Source of the DNA: Microbacterium oleivorans
GTDB taxonomy: Bacteria > Actinomycetota > Actinomycetes > Actinomycetales > Microbacteriaceae
NCBI RefSeq assembly: GCF_023715745.1
Contig: NZ_JAMBOV010000001.1
Span: forward strand, 310,001-374,000
Direction of reading: 5' to 3'
Length of the DNA stretch: 64,000 nt
The notes under the pieces were generated by a model. The model saw only the letters and a program-made list of their open reading frames with translations, did not search any database and had not been told where the DNA came from. Shown piece by piece: positions 37,320-44,850 of this stretch. A program made the translations under genes and the position numbers. Position 1 is the stretch's first letter; each line of letters begins with the position of its first letter.

Positions 37320-39581
37320 ATGTCTGCACCGTCGCGCCGTGGCAAGGCCGCCACGCTCGAACCCGATCCCTCGCTTCCCCCCGTCGCCCTCACCGAGGAG
37401 CAGAAGACCAAGGACGGCCGCTGGACGCCGCTGAAGATCGTCATCTGGGCCGCCATCGCCCTCGCCGGCGGTCTCGGCTGGACGATGCTCGCGATCGTCC
37501 GCGGTGAGACCGTCAACGCGATCTGGTTCGTGTTCGCGGCCGTCGCCACCTATCTCATCGGCTATCGCTTCTACTCGAAGGTCATCGAGAAGCACCTGCT
37601 GCGTCCCGACGACCGGCGCGCCACCCCCGCCGAGGTCAAGCAGGACGGCAAGGACTACGTCCCGACCGACCGCCGAGTCCTCTACGGTCACCACTTCGCC
37701 GCCATCGCCGGCGCCGGCCCGCTCGTCGGCCCCGTCCTCGCGGCGCAGATGGGCTTCCTCCCCGGCACCATCTGGATCATCGTGGGCGTCGTCCTCGCGG
37801 GCGCCGTGCAGGACTACACCGTCCTCTTCTTCTCCATGCGCCGCGGCGGCCGCACGATCGGTCAGATGGCCCGTCAGGAGCTCGGCCGCATCGGCGGCAC
37901 CGCCGCGATCGTCGCCTCGCTGCTGATCATGCTGATCATCGTCGCGATCCTCGCCCTCGTCGTCGTCAACGCGCTCGGCGAGAGCCCCTGGGGTGTCTTC
38001 TCGGTGTCGATGACGATCCCGATCGCCCTGTTCATGGGTCTGTACCTGCGCTACCTGCGCCCCGGCAAGGTGACCGAGGTCTCCATCATCGGCTTCGTCC
38101 TGCTGATCGCCGCGATCGTCGCCGGCGGCTGGGTCGCCGAGACCGCGTGGGGTCAGGAGTTCCTGCACCTCGACCGCACCGTCATCGCGTGGGGCATCAT
38201 CATCTACGGCTTCATCGCGGCGGTCCTCCCCGTATGGCTGCTGCTCGCCCCTCGCGACTACCTGTCGACGTTCATGAAGATCGGCGTCATCGTCATGCTC
38301 GCCGGCGCCATCGTCCTGGTGCGCCCCGAGATCACCGTCCCGGCCGTCACCGACTTCGCTCTCGAGGGCACCGGGCCGGTGTTCGCAGGTCCGCTCTTCC
38401 CCTTCCTGTTCGTGACCATCGCGTGCGGTGCTCTCTCGGGCTTCCATGCGCTGATCTCGTCGGGCACGACCCCCAAGCTCGTCGAGAAGGAGCGCCAGAC
38501 GCGCTTCATCGGCTACGGCGGGATGATCATGGAGTCGTTCGTCGCGATCATGGCCCTCGTCGCCGCGATCTCGATCGACCAGGGCATCTACTACGCGATG
38601 AACGCGTCGGCCGCGGCCACGCAGGGCACCGTGGAGGGTGCGGTCGCGTTCGTGAACTCGCTCGGCATCACCGGAGTGAACCTCACGCCCGAGATGCTCA
38701 CGAGCACGGCGGCCGCGGTGGGCGAGGAGTCGATCGTCTCGCGCACCGGCGGTGCGCCGACCCTCGCGCTCGGTCTCGCGCACATCATGCAGCAGGCCCT
38801 CGGCGGCCCCGCGATGATGGCGTTCTGGTACCACTTCGCGATCATGTTCGAGGCTCTGTTCATCCTCACGGCGGTGGATGCCGGTACCCGCGTCGCGCGC
38901 TTCATGCTGCAGGACTCGATCGGCCACTGGGTCCCGAAGTTCCGCGACGTCTCGTGGCGCCCGGGCGTGTGGATCACGACGGCGATCATGGTCGCCGGCT
39001 GGGGAGCGATCCTCATCCTCGGCGTCACCGACCCGCTCGGCGGCATCAACACGTTCTTCCCGCTGTTCGGCATCGCGAACCAGCTGCTCGCCGCGATCGC
39101 ACTCGCCGTGGTGCTCGCGATCATCGCGAAGCGGGGTCCGTCGTTCGTGCGCTGGCTGTGGATCGTGGCCCTGCCGCTCGCCTTCGCCGCGGTCGTCACG
39201 ATCACCGCGTCGGCGTACAAGATCTTCTCGCCGAACCCGGCGATCGGATACTGGTCGAACCACTTCCGCTACCGCGACGCGCTGGCCGCCGGCGACACGA
39301 CCCTCGGCACCCCCGAGGTCATGGGCGCCGTCATCCGCAACACCTTCGTGCAGGGCACCCTGTCGATCGTGTTCGTGACGCTCGCCATCATCGTGATCGT
39401 GGCCGCCGTCATCGTCACGATCACGGCGATCCGCCGCGGCGGCGGTGAGAACCATGAGGACGAGCCGGTGCCCTCGCGCCGCTTCGCGCCCGCCGGGTTC
39501 CTCGCCACCCCCTCCGAGCGTGAGCTCGAGAAGCGGTGGGACCCCATCCTCGCCGACGAGCGCGCGACGAACCGGCACTGA
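37320..39581 (+). CDS. cstA: CstA-family pyruvate/peptide transporter
   Basis: A 753-residue membrane protein with about 18 helices and the carbon-starvation CstA signature: YRFYSKVIEKHLL, HHFAAIAGAGPLVGPVLAAQMGFLPGTIWI and TIACGALSGFHALISSGTTPKLVEKE. In Escherichia coli, CstA and its relative BtsT take up pyruvate, and CstA was also linked to peptides. GAAGGAG lies six bases before the ATG. It is followed at once by its usual small partner and then by a LytS/LytTR pair, the same association as BtsT with the pyruvate-sensing BtsS/BtsR system. Confidence 0.95.
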   Translation: MSAPSRRGKAATLEPDPSLPPVALTEEQKTKDGRWTPLKIVIWAAIALAGGLGWTMLAIVRGETVNAIWFVFAAVATYLIGYRFYSKVIEKHLLRPDDRRATPAEVKQDGKDYVPTDRRVLYGHHFAAIAGAGPLVGPVLAAQMGFLPGTIWIIVGVVLAGAVQDYTVLFFSMRRGGRTIGQMARQELGRIGGTAAIVASLLIMLIIVAILALVVVNALGESPWGVFSVSMTIPIALFMGLYLRYLRPGKVTEVSIIGFVLLIAAIVAGGWVAETAWGQEFLHLDRTVIAWGIIIYGFIAAVLPVWLLLAPRDYLSTFMKIGVIVMLAGAIVLVRPEITVPAVTDFALEGTGPVFAGPLFPFLFVTIACGALSGFHALISSGTTPKLVEKERQTRFIGYGGMIMESFVAIMALVAAISIDQGIYYAMNASAAATQGTVEGAVAFVNSLGITGVNLTPEMLTSTAAAVGEESIVSRTGGAPTLALGLAHIMQQALGGPAMMAFWYHFAIMFEALFILTAVDAGTRVARFMLQDSIGHWVPKFRDVSWRPGVWITTAIMVAGWGAILILGVTDPLGGINTFFPLFGIANQLLAAIALAVVLAIIAKRGPSFVRWLWIVALPLAFAAVVTITASAYKIFSPNPAIGYWSNHFRYRDALAAGDTTLGTPEVMGAVIRNTFVQGTLSIVFVTLAIIVIVAAVIVTITAIRRGGGENHEDEPVPSRRFAPAGFLATPSERELEKRWDPILADERATNRH

Positions 39582-39582
39582 C

Positions 39583-39819
39583 ATGAGTGCTCGGACGGAT
39601 GCCGCGGTCTCGCCGATGCGGGCGATGCTCGACCTCGTCGTGCGGGCGGGCCGCGGCATCCGCTGGTACATGACCACCCTCATGGGTGACACGGCCTACG
39701 CGACGTATGTCGCGCACCATCGGCGCGTGCACCCGGGGGAGGAGCCGATGACCGAGCGGCAGTTCTGGCGCCAGAAGATGGACGACCAGGACCGCAACCC
39801 GGGCGCCCGCTGCTGCTGA
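39583..39819 (+). CDS. YbdD/YjiX family small protein, CstA partner
   Basis: A 78-residue protein with the almost invariant C-terminal pattern of the family: MGDTAYATYVAHHRRVHPGEEPMT, RQFWRQKMDDQD and a final NPGARCC. Family members sit next to CstA-type transporters and are needed for, or assist, pyruvate uptake. The ATG lies one base after the cstA stop, so the two are tightly coupled. The paired C-terminal cysteines are a conserved feature of unknown purpose. Confidence 0.94.
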   Translation: MSARTDAAVSPMRAMLDLVVRAGRGIRWYMTTLMGDTAYATYVAHHRRVHPGEEPMTERQFWRQKMDDQDRNPGARCC

Positions 39820-39830
39820 CGCCCGCGATC

Positions 39831-39836
39831 TAGGCT
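39831..39836 (+). promoter_or_regulatory. -10 hexamer of a probably leaderless promoter
   Basis: TAGGCT is followed by exactly six bases and the ATG of the histidine kinase, and no Shine-Dalgarno is present. Transcription would begin at or next to the start codon, separating the kinase pair from the cstA transcript. Confidence 0.5.
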
Positions 39837-39842
39837 CGTCGC

Positions 39843-41030
39843 ATGACCGATGCCGTCGTCCTCGCCGCCCTGCTCGGCGTGGTCGGCGGCATCGTGCTGT
39901 CCGCCCTGCTCCTGCTCGCGCGCCGCTACGCCCGCGGACCCGGCGGCCTCGGCAGCGAGGCGGAGGAGGCGACCTACCGCGCCCTGCACCAGGCGAGCCT
40001 CGCCGCCCCCTATCTGCGCGGCGGGCTCGACACCCCCGACGTCGCCCGCGCCGCGAAGCACCTGCGGGGGGTGCTCGGCAGTCCTGCCGTCATCCTCGTC
40101 GTCGGCGACGTGATCGTCGCGCGAGACGGGCAGACCGAAGGATTGGATGCCGCCGCCCGCCGCGTCGCGGCACAGGTCACCGAGACGGGCAAGCGCCGCG
40201 TCTTCCCCCGAGCGGACGGCGGCGACGGGCTCGAGGCCGTCGGGGCGCCGATCCGCGTGGACGGCGAGGTCGTCGGCGTGCTCGTCGCCTTCGCCGCGCC
40301 CGTGCGGGCGGCGCTCGTGCGCGCCGCCGGCGAGGTGGCGGACTGGTGCGCCGCGCAGGCGACCCTCGGCGAGCTCGACGCGTCGCGGGCGGCCCTGGCC
40401 GAGGCCGATCTGCGCTCCCTGCGCGCGCAGATCTCGCCGCACTTCATCTACAACGCCTTGACCGCGATCGCCTCGTTCATCACCACCGACCCGCCGCGGG
40501 CGCGCGAGCTGGTCCTGGAGTTCGCCGATTTCACCCGGTACTCGTTCCGACGCCAGGGCGAGTTCACGACGCTCGCGGAGGAACTGCGCAGCATCCACTC
40601 CTACCTCGAGCTCGAGCACGCTCGCTTCGGTGGACGGCTCTCGGTGACGCTGCGGATCTCGCCCGAGACGCTGGCGACCGTCATCCCGTTCCTGTCCGTG
40701 CAGCCGCTCGTCGAGAACGCCGTCCGGCACGGACTCGAACCGGGGGAGGGCGGCGGCACGATCCTCATCGCTTCGGAGGATGCCGCGACGCACACGGAGA
40801 TCACCGTCGAGGACGACGGTGCAGGGATGGACCCCGACGACCTGCACGCGCTCCTCACGAGTGCCGCCGACGGTACCAACGTGGGACTGCGGAACGTCGA
40901 CACCCGGCTCCGTCAGCTCTACGGCGACGACGGCGGACTGGTCGTCGAGACGGCGCCCGGCGCCGGTACCCTCGTCCGCATGCGGATCCCGAAGTCGCAG
41001 CCGCACCACCTCACGCGCGGTGGGGAGTGA
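39843..41030 (+). CDS. LytS-type sensor histidine kinase
   Basis: A 395-residue kinase of the LytS/BtsS class. It has a single N-terminal membrane helix (residues 5-26), then a GAF-like sensor region (about 45-165), then the His_kinase domain with LRAQISPHFIYNALTAI (phospho-acceptor H200). The ATPase part includes LSVQPLVENAVRHGLEPG and DDGAGMDPDDL. Unlike BtsS it lacks the multi-helix 5TM-LYT sensor. Genes for CstA upstream and a symporter downstream suggest that it senses pyruvate or a similar acid. It overlaps or abuts the regulator gene. Confidence 0.92.
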   Translation: MTDAVVLAALLGVVGGIVLSALLLLARRYARGPGGLGSEAEEATYRALHQASLAAPYLRGGLDTPDVARAAKHLRGVLGSPAVILVVGDVIVARDGQTEGLDAAARRVAAQVTETGKRRVFPRADGGDGLEAVGAPIRVDGEVVGVLVAFAAPVRAALVRAAGEVADWCAAQATLGELDASRAALAEADLRSLRAQISPHFIYNALTAIASFITTDPPRARELVLEFADFTRYSFRRQGEFTTLAEELRSIHSYLELEHARFGGRLSVTLRISPETLATVIPFLSVQPLVENAVRHGLEPGEGGGTILIASEDAATHTEITVEDDGAGMDPDDLHALLTSAADGTNVGLRNVDTRLRQLYGDDGGLVVETAPGAGTLVRMRIPKSQPHHLTRGGE

Positions 41031-41035
41031 GCGTC

Positions 41036-41746
41036 GTGATCGACGTCCTCGTCGCCGACGACGAGAAGCCCGCCCTCGACGAGCTGGCCTTCCTGCTGCG
41101 CGCCGACGACCGGATCGGGGAGGTGCTCACGGCGTCGTCGGGCGCGGAGGCGCTGCGGCTGCTCACCGAGCGACCGGTCGCGGCGGCGTTCCTCGACATC
41201 CACATGCCCGGTCTGTCGGGACTCGACCTGGCCACCGCCCTGCGAGCGCTCGCATCGCCACCCGCGGTCGTCTTCGTGACCGCCGACGACGCGCACGCCG
41301 TCGACGCCTTCGAACTCCAGGCGCTCGACTACCTGCTCAAGCCCGTGCGGGGCGAGCGGCTCCGTCGCGCCGTCGACCGCATCGCCGAGAACGACCGTCC
41401 CGCCGAGAGCGACGAAGTCCTGCCCGTCTCGGTCGGGTCGGCGGTGCGGTTCGTGCACCGGCGCGACGTGCGCTGGGTGCGGGCCGAGGGCGACTACACG
41501 CGGCTCCACACCGACGGCGACTCCGGGCACCTGGTCCGCATCCCCATCTCGGACCTCGAGGCGAGGTGGGCGGATGCCGGCTTCGTCCGCATCCACCGCT
41601 CGTTCCTCGTGCGGGCGGCATCCGTCACCGAGGTCCGGCTCTCGGGCGCGGAACCGACCGTGTGGCTGGACGGTACGGCCCTGCCGGTCAGTCGGCGACT
41701 GCTTCCCGCCGTCCGCGAGGCGCTCGTCGGGCGGACGGGGTCGTGA
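41036..41746 (+). CDS. LytTR-family response regulator
   Basis: A 236-residue regulator with a receiver domain (acidic pocket ADDE at 7-10, phospho-acceptor D54 in FLDIHMPG, K102 in DYLLKP) and a C-terminal LytTR DNA-binding domain ending with the FVRIHRSFLVRAASVTEV block. A GTG at 41027 overlaps the kinase stop; the GTG at 41036 has GGGGAG at proper spacing and is preferred. It should bind direct repeats upstream of its target, probably cstA or the symporter. I found no clear LytTR repeat pair in the short gaps here. Confidence 0.92.
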   Translation: MIDVLVADDEKPALDELAFLLRADDRIGEVLTASSGAEALRLLTERPVAAAFLDIHMPGLSGLDLATALRALASPPAVVFVTADDAHAVDAFELQALDYLLKPVRGERLRRAVDRIAENDRPAESDEVLPVSVGSAVRFVHRRDVRWVRAEGDYTRLHTDGDSGHLVRIPISDLEARWADAGFVRIHRSFLVRAASVTEVRLSGAEPTVWLDGTALPVSRRLLPAVREALVGRTGS

Positions 41747-42108
41747 CACGCGAACGGGTGCGGGTGACGGCGCAGTCGGGACGTCCCGGTGCGCCGACCC
41801 GGGGCATCGCCCTCCCCGGTGCGCCGGTGGACGACGCCGAGGCGGCGTACGCCCGTGCCCTGCGGCGGTCGCAGCTGCGGCTCGCCCTCGGGACGCTGCT
41901 CGGGTTCGTCACCGTGACGGTCGCGCTGCTGCTGGCCATCACCCTCATCCCCGAGCTCGACGAGATCGTCCTGCTCGGCGTGCCGCTGTCGTGGCTGCTG
42001 CACGCCTTCGGGTTCTACCCCGTGATCGCGGGGTTCGCGATGCTCTACGTCCGCGGCGCGAACCGCAACGAGCGCCGCTGGCGGGCGCTGCGCGACGAGG
42101 GCGCATGA
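41743..42108 (+). CDS. Small two-helix membrane protein, DUF485-like
   Basis: A 121-residue protein with a 40-residue polar N-terminus and two membrane helices (LALGTLLGFVTVTVALLLAI and a second near residues 84-103), then a basic tail NRNERRW. The layout and the position just before a sodium:solute symporter match the DUF485/YjcH partner of acetate permease ActP, though sequence similarity is weak. It overlaps both neighbours (GTGA and ATGA), so it is made in step with the symporter and may be its accessory subunit. Confidence 0.72.
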   Translation: MTRERVRVTAQSGRPGAPTRGIALPGAPVDDAEAAYARALRRSQLRLALGTLLGFVTVTVALLLAITLIPELDEIVLLGVPLSWLLHAFGFYPVIAGFAMLYVRGANRNERRWRALRDEGA

Positions 42109-43562
42109 ACGCGCTGCTCGACCTCGTCGCGGTCGCCGTCGTCGTGGGCGCGACCGTCCTCATCGGCGCCCACGGGCTGCGGGTCTCGCGCACGACGAGC
42201 GACTTCTTCGTGGCCTCCCGCACCGTCCGCCCCGTGTGGAACGCGTCGGCGATCAGCGGCGAATACCTCTCGGCGGGGACCTTCCTGGGGCTGTCCGGGC
42301 TCGTACTGCTCAGCGGCGCGGAAGGGTTCTGGTTCCCGATCGGGTACGCCGCCGGATACCTGCTCGTCCTGCTGTTCGTCGCGGCGCCGCTGCGGCGCAG
42401 CGGCGCCTACACGATCCCCGATTTCATGGAGGCGCGGCTGGATTCCCGCCTCGCACGGCGGGTGACGAGTGCCGCGTGCCTGCTCATCGGATGGCTGTAC
42501 ATCGTGCCGCAGCTGCACGGCGCCGGGATCACGCTGCAGGTCGTCGCCGACATCCCGCCCTGGGTGGGCGCCGTCCTCGTCGCCGTGCTCGTCGCGGCGG
42601 CGGCCGCCGCGGGAGGGATGCGGGCGATCACCTACGTGCAGGCGTTCCAGTACTGGCTGAAGCTGACCGCGCTGCTCGTCCCGGCGGTGCTCATCGTGTT
42701 CGCCGTGAACGGCGGCGCTCGAGAGATCGACCCGCTCGTCGTCTTTCCCGCCGAAGCAGGGCCGGCGGGCATCGATGCGTATGCCGCCGGCTCGCTGCTG
42801 CTGGCGCTGCTGCTCGGCACGATGGGGCTTCCGCACGTGCTCGTGCGGTTCTACACGAGCCCGACCGGCGGGTCCGCGCGTCGGACGACGGTCCTCGTGA
42901 TCGTCATGGTGAGCGTCTTCTACGCCGTCTCGAGCGTCATCGGGCTGCTCGCGAGAGTGGTGGCGCCCGAGCTCGCGCAGCCGGGGGTCGCCGACACGGT
43001 CGCGCTCGTACTGCCGGCGCGGGTGTTCCCGGGCCTGGCGGGCGAGCTGCTGACGGCGCTCGTCGTCGCCGGTGCGTTCGCCGCGTTCCTCGCGACCTCG
43101 GCCGGGCTCACCGTCTCGCTCGCCGGCGTCATCAGCCAGGACGTGTTCTCCGGCTCGGTCCGATCCTTCCGGCTGTCGGCGGTCGTCGTCGCCCTCGTGC
43201 CGCTCGCGATCGCGCTGCTCACCGTGCCGGCGGGGCTGGTCGCCTCCGTCGGAGTCGTGTTCGTGTTCGCGGCATCCGCTCTGTCTCCCGTGCTGCTGCT
43301 GTCGATCTGGTGGCCGAGGCTCACGGCGCGCGGCGCCGTGTCGGGCATGGTGACCGGTGGCGTCGCCTGCGGAGCCGCCTTCGCCGTCCACGCGGCGGTG
43401 GGCGGCGTGGGGCTCGCCGCGCCGCTGCTCGCCCAGCCGGCGGCGTGGACCATCCCGCTCGCGACCGCCGTCACCGTCGTCGTCTCGCTCACCGACCGCG
43501 CGGGCGCGCCCGTGCGCGCGGGCGCCTACCTGGCGCGGCTGCACACCCCCGGCCGGGGCTGA
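42105..43562 (+). CDS. Sodium:solute symporter (SSS family), acetate-permease-like
   Basis: A 485-residue symporter with about 13 helices. The start SDFFVASRTVRPVWNASAISGEYLSAGTFLGLSG is the SSS signature around the first sodium site, and GLPHVLVRFYTSPTGGSARR with a later TSAGLTVSLAGVISQDVF is typical of ActP/MctC-like carboxylate transporters. The likely cargo is acetate, pyruvate or propionate. It ends a coupled run of kinase, regulator, small membrane protein and symporter, next to CstA, so the locus carries two carboxylate uptake routes. Confidence 0.9.
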   Translation: MNALLDLVAVAVVVGATVLIGAHGLRVSRTTSDFFVASRTVRPVWNASAISGEYLSAGTFLGLSGLVLLSGAEGFWFPIGYAAGYLLVLLFVAAPLRRSGAYTIPDFMEARLDSRLARRVTSAACLLIGWLYIVPQLHGAGITLQVVADIPPWVGAVLVAVLVAAAAAAGGMRAITYVQAFQYWLKLTALLVPAVLIVFAVNGGAREIDPLVVFPAEAGPAGIDAYAAGSLLLALLLGTMGLPHVLVRFYTSPTGGSARRTTVLVIVMVSVFYAVSSVIGLLARVVAPELAQPGVADTVALVLPARVFPGLAGELLTALVVAGAFAAFLATSAGLTVSLAGVISQDVFSGSVRSFRLSAVVVALVPLAIALLTVPAGLVASVGVVFVFAASALSPVLLLSIWWPRLTARGAVSGMVTGGVACGAAFAVHAAVGGVGLAAPLLAQPAAWTIPLATAVTVVVSLTDRAGAPVRAGAYLARLHTPGRG

Positions 43563-43614
43563 GGCGCGCCGACGTCGTCGTCTTCCGCGTTCCGTGGCGA
43601 GGGAGAATGTGCGC

Positions 43615-44820
43615 ATGCGTCGGTCTCTGAGGTGGTGCGTCCTCGGCGCGGTCCTGGTCGTGTCCCTGCTCGGCGGGTGCGCCGCAGCGCCACCGCCCTC
43701 CGCATCCACGCCCGCGTCGCCGTCGCCGTCGGCGACCGCGGCGTCCCCCTCCGCGAGCCCCACGCCGACCCCGTCCGCGACCCCCACGCCGACCCCGACC
43801 CCCGACCCGGTGGCCGCTCTCACCCTCGAGGAGCGTGTCGGACAGCTGTTCATGGTCGGAACGCGGGCGACCGCCGCTTCGCCCGCGACCCTCGCCGCCG
43901 TCGAGGATCGTCATGTGGGCGGCGTCTTCCTCAGCGGCCGGTCACGGGAAGGAGTCGCCGCCACCGCGGACGTCGTGGCGGACTTCACGGCGCTCGACCA
44001 TCCCGAGGGCGCACCGCTGTGGGTCGCGACGGACCAGGAGGGCGGCGAGGTGCAGGTGCTGCAGGGCCGGGGCTTCGATGCGATGCCGTACGGCATCCGA
44101 CAGGCCGATCTGTCGGCCGACCAGCTCCGCGCGTCGGCCGAGCGGTGGGGTCGCGAGCTCGCCGACGCGGGCGTCACCCTCGACCTCGCGCCCGTCGCCG
44201 ACATCGTCACAAGCGAGGCGACCCGCTTCGACAACCCACCCGTCGGCGGCTACGGCCGGCAGTACGGGTACGACGCGACGACGGTCACGGCGAAGGCGGG
44301 GGCGTTCGCCGAGGGGATGCGGGCTGCCGGCATCCTTCCCACCTTCAAGCACTTCCCGGGCCTCGGGCACGTCACGGCCAACACCGACACCACCGCGGAC
44401 GTCGTCGACACGACCGTGACCGCCGACGGTCCTGACGTCGACGTCTATCGGCCGCTGGTCGAGGCCGGACCGAGCGCGGTGATGGTCTCGTCGGCGATCT
44501 ACGACCGCATCGACGGGTCGGGTCCGGCGGTGTTCTCGCCGAAGGTGCTGAATGTGCTGCGCGAGCAGGTCGGGTTCGACGGTGCGGTGTTCTCCGACGA
44601 CCTCTCCGCGGCCGTCGCGGTGTCGGCGTGGACGCCCGCGGAGCGCGCCGTCGACGCGATCTCCGCGGGCGTCGACGTGGTGCTGGTCTCGGCGAAGCCG
44701 TCGGTGTTCCCGGCGATGTACGACGCCGTGCTCGCCGAGGCGAAGAGCGACCCGCAGTTCGCCGCGCAGGTCGACGCGGCCGCAGCCCGTGTGCTCGCCG
44801 CGAAGGCCGACATGGCCTGA
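43615..44820 (+). CDS. Glycoside hydrolase family 3 lipoprotein, NagZ-like
   Basis: A 401-residue lipoprotein with lipobox LLGGC (C22), then about 40 residues of Ser/Pro/Thr-rich linker with PTPTP repeats, then a GH3 barrel. The nucleophile Asp is in FSDDLSAAV. The loop that in NagZ carries the D-S-H acid/base dyad reads KHFPGLGHVTANTD, with N-T-D in place of D-S-H. It presumably removes beta-linked residues such as N-acetylglucosamine from cell-wall fragments outside the membrane, but the changed loop makes specificity uncertain. GGGAG lies nine bases before the ATG. Confidence 0.88.
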   Translation: MRRSLRWCVLGAVLVVSLLGGCAAAPPPSASTPASPSPSATAASPSASPTPTPSATPTPTPTPDPVAALTLEERVGQLFMVGTRATAASPATLAAVEDRHVGGVFLSGRSREGVAATADVVADFTALDHPEGAPLWVATDQEGGEVQVLQGRGFDAMPYGIRQADLSADQLRASAERWGRELADAGVTLDLAPVADIVTSEATRFDNPPVGGYGRQYGYDATTVTAKAGAFAEGMRAAGILPTFKHFPGLGHVTANTDTTADVVDTTVTADGPDVDVYRPLVEAGPSAVMVSSAIYDRIDGSGPAVFSPKVLNVLREQVGFDGAVFSDDLSAAVAVSAWTPAERAVDAISAGVDVVLVSAKPSVFPAMYDAVLAEAKSDPQFAAQVDAAAARVLAAKADMA

Positions 44821-44838
44821 CCACCCGGCCCCGTGGGG

Positions 44839-44844
44839 CAGACT
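44839..44844 (+). promoter_or_regulatory. -10 hexamer of a probably leaderless promoter
   Basis: CAGACT is followed by exactly six bases and the ATG of the helicase gene. The GAGGG between them touches the start codon and is too close to act as a ribosome site. Confidence 0.45.
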
Positions 44845-44850
44845 CGAGGG

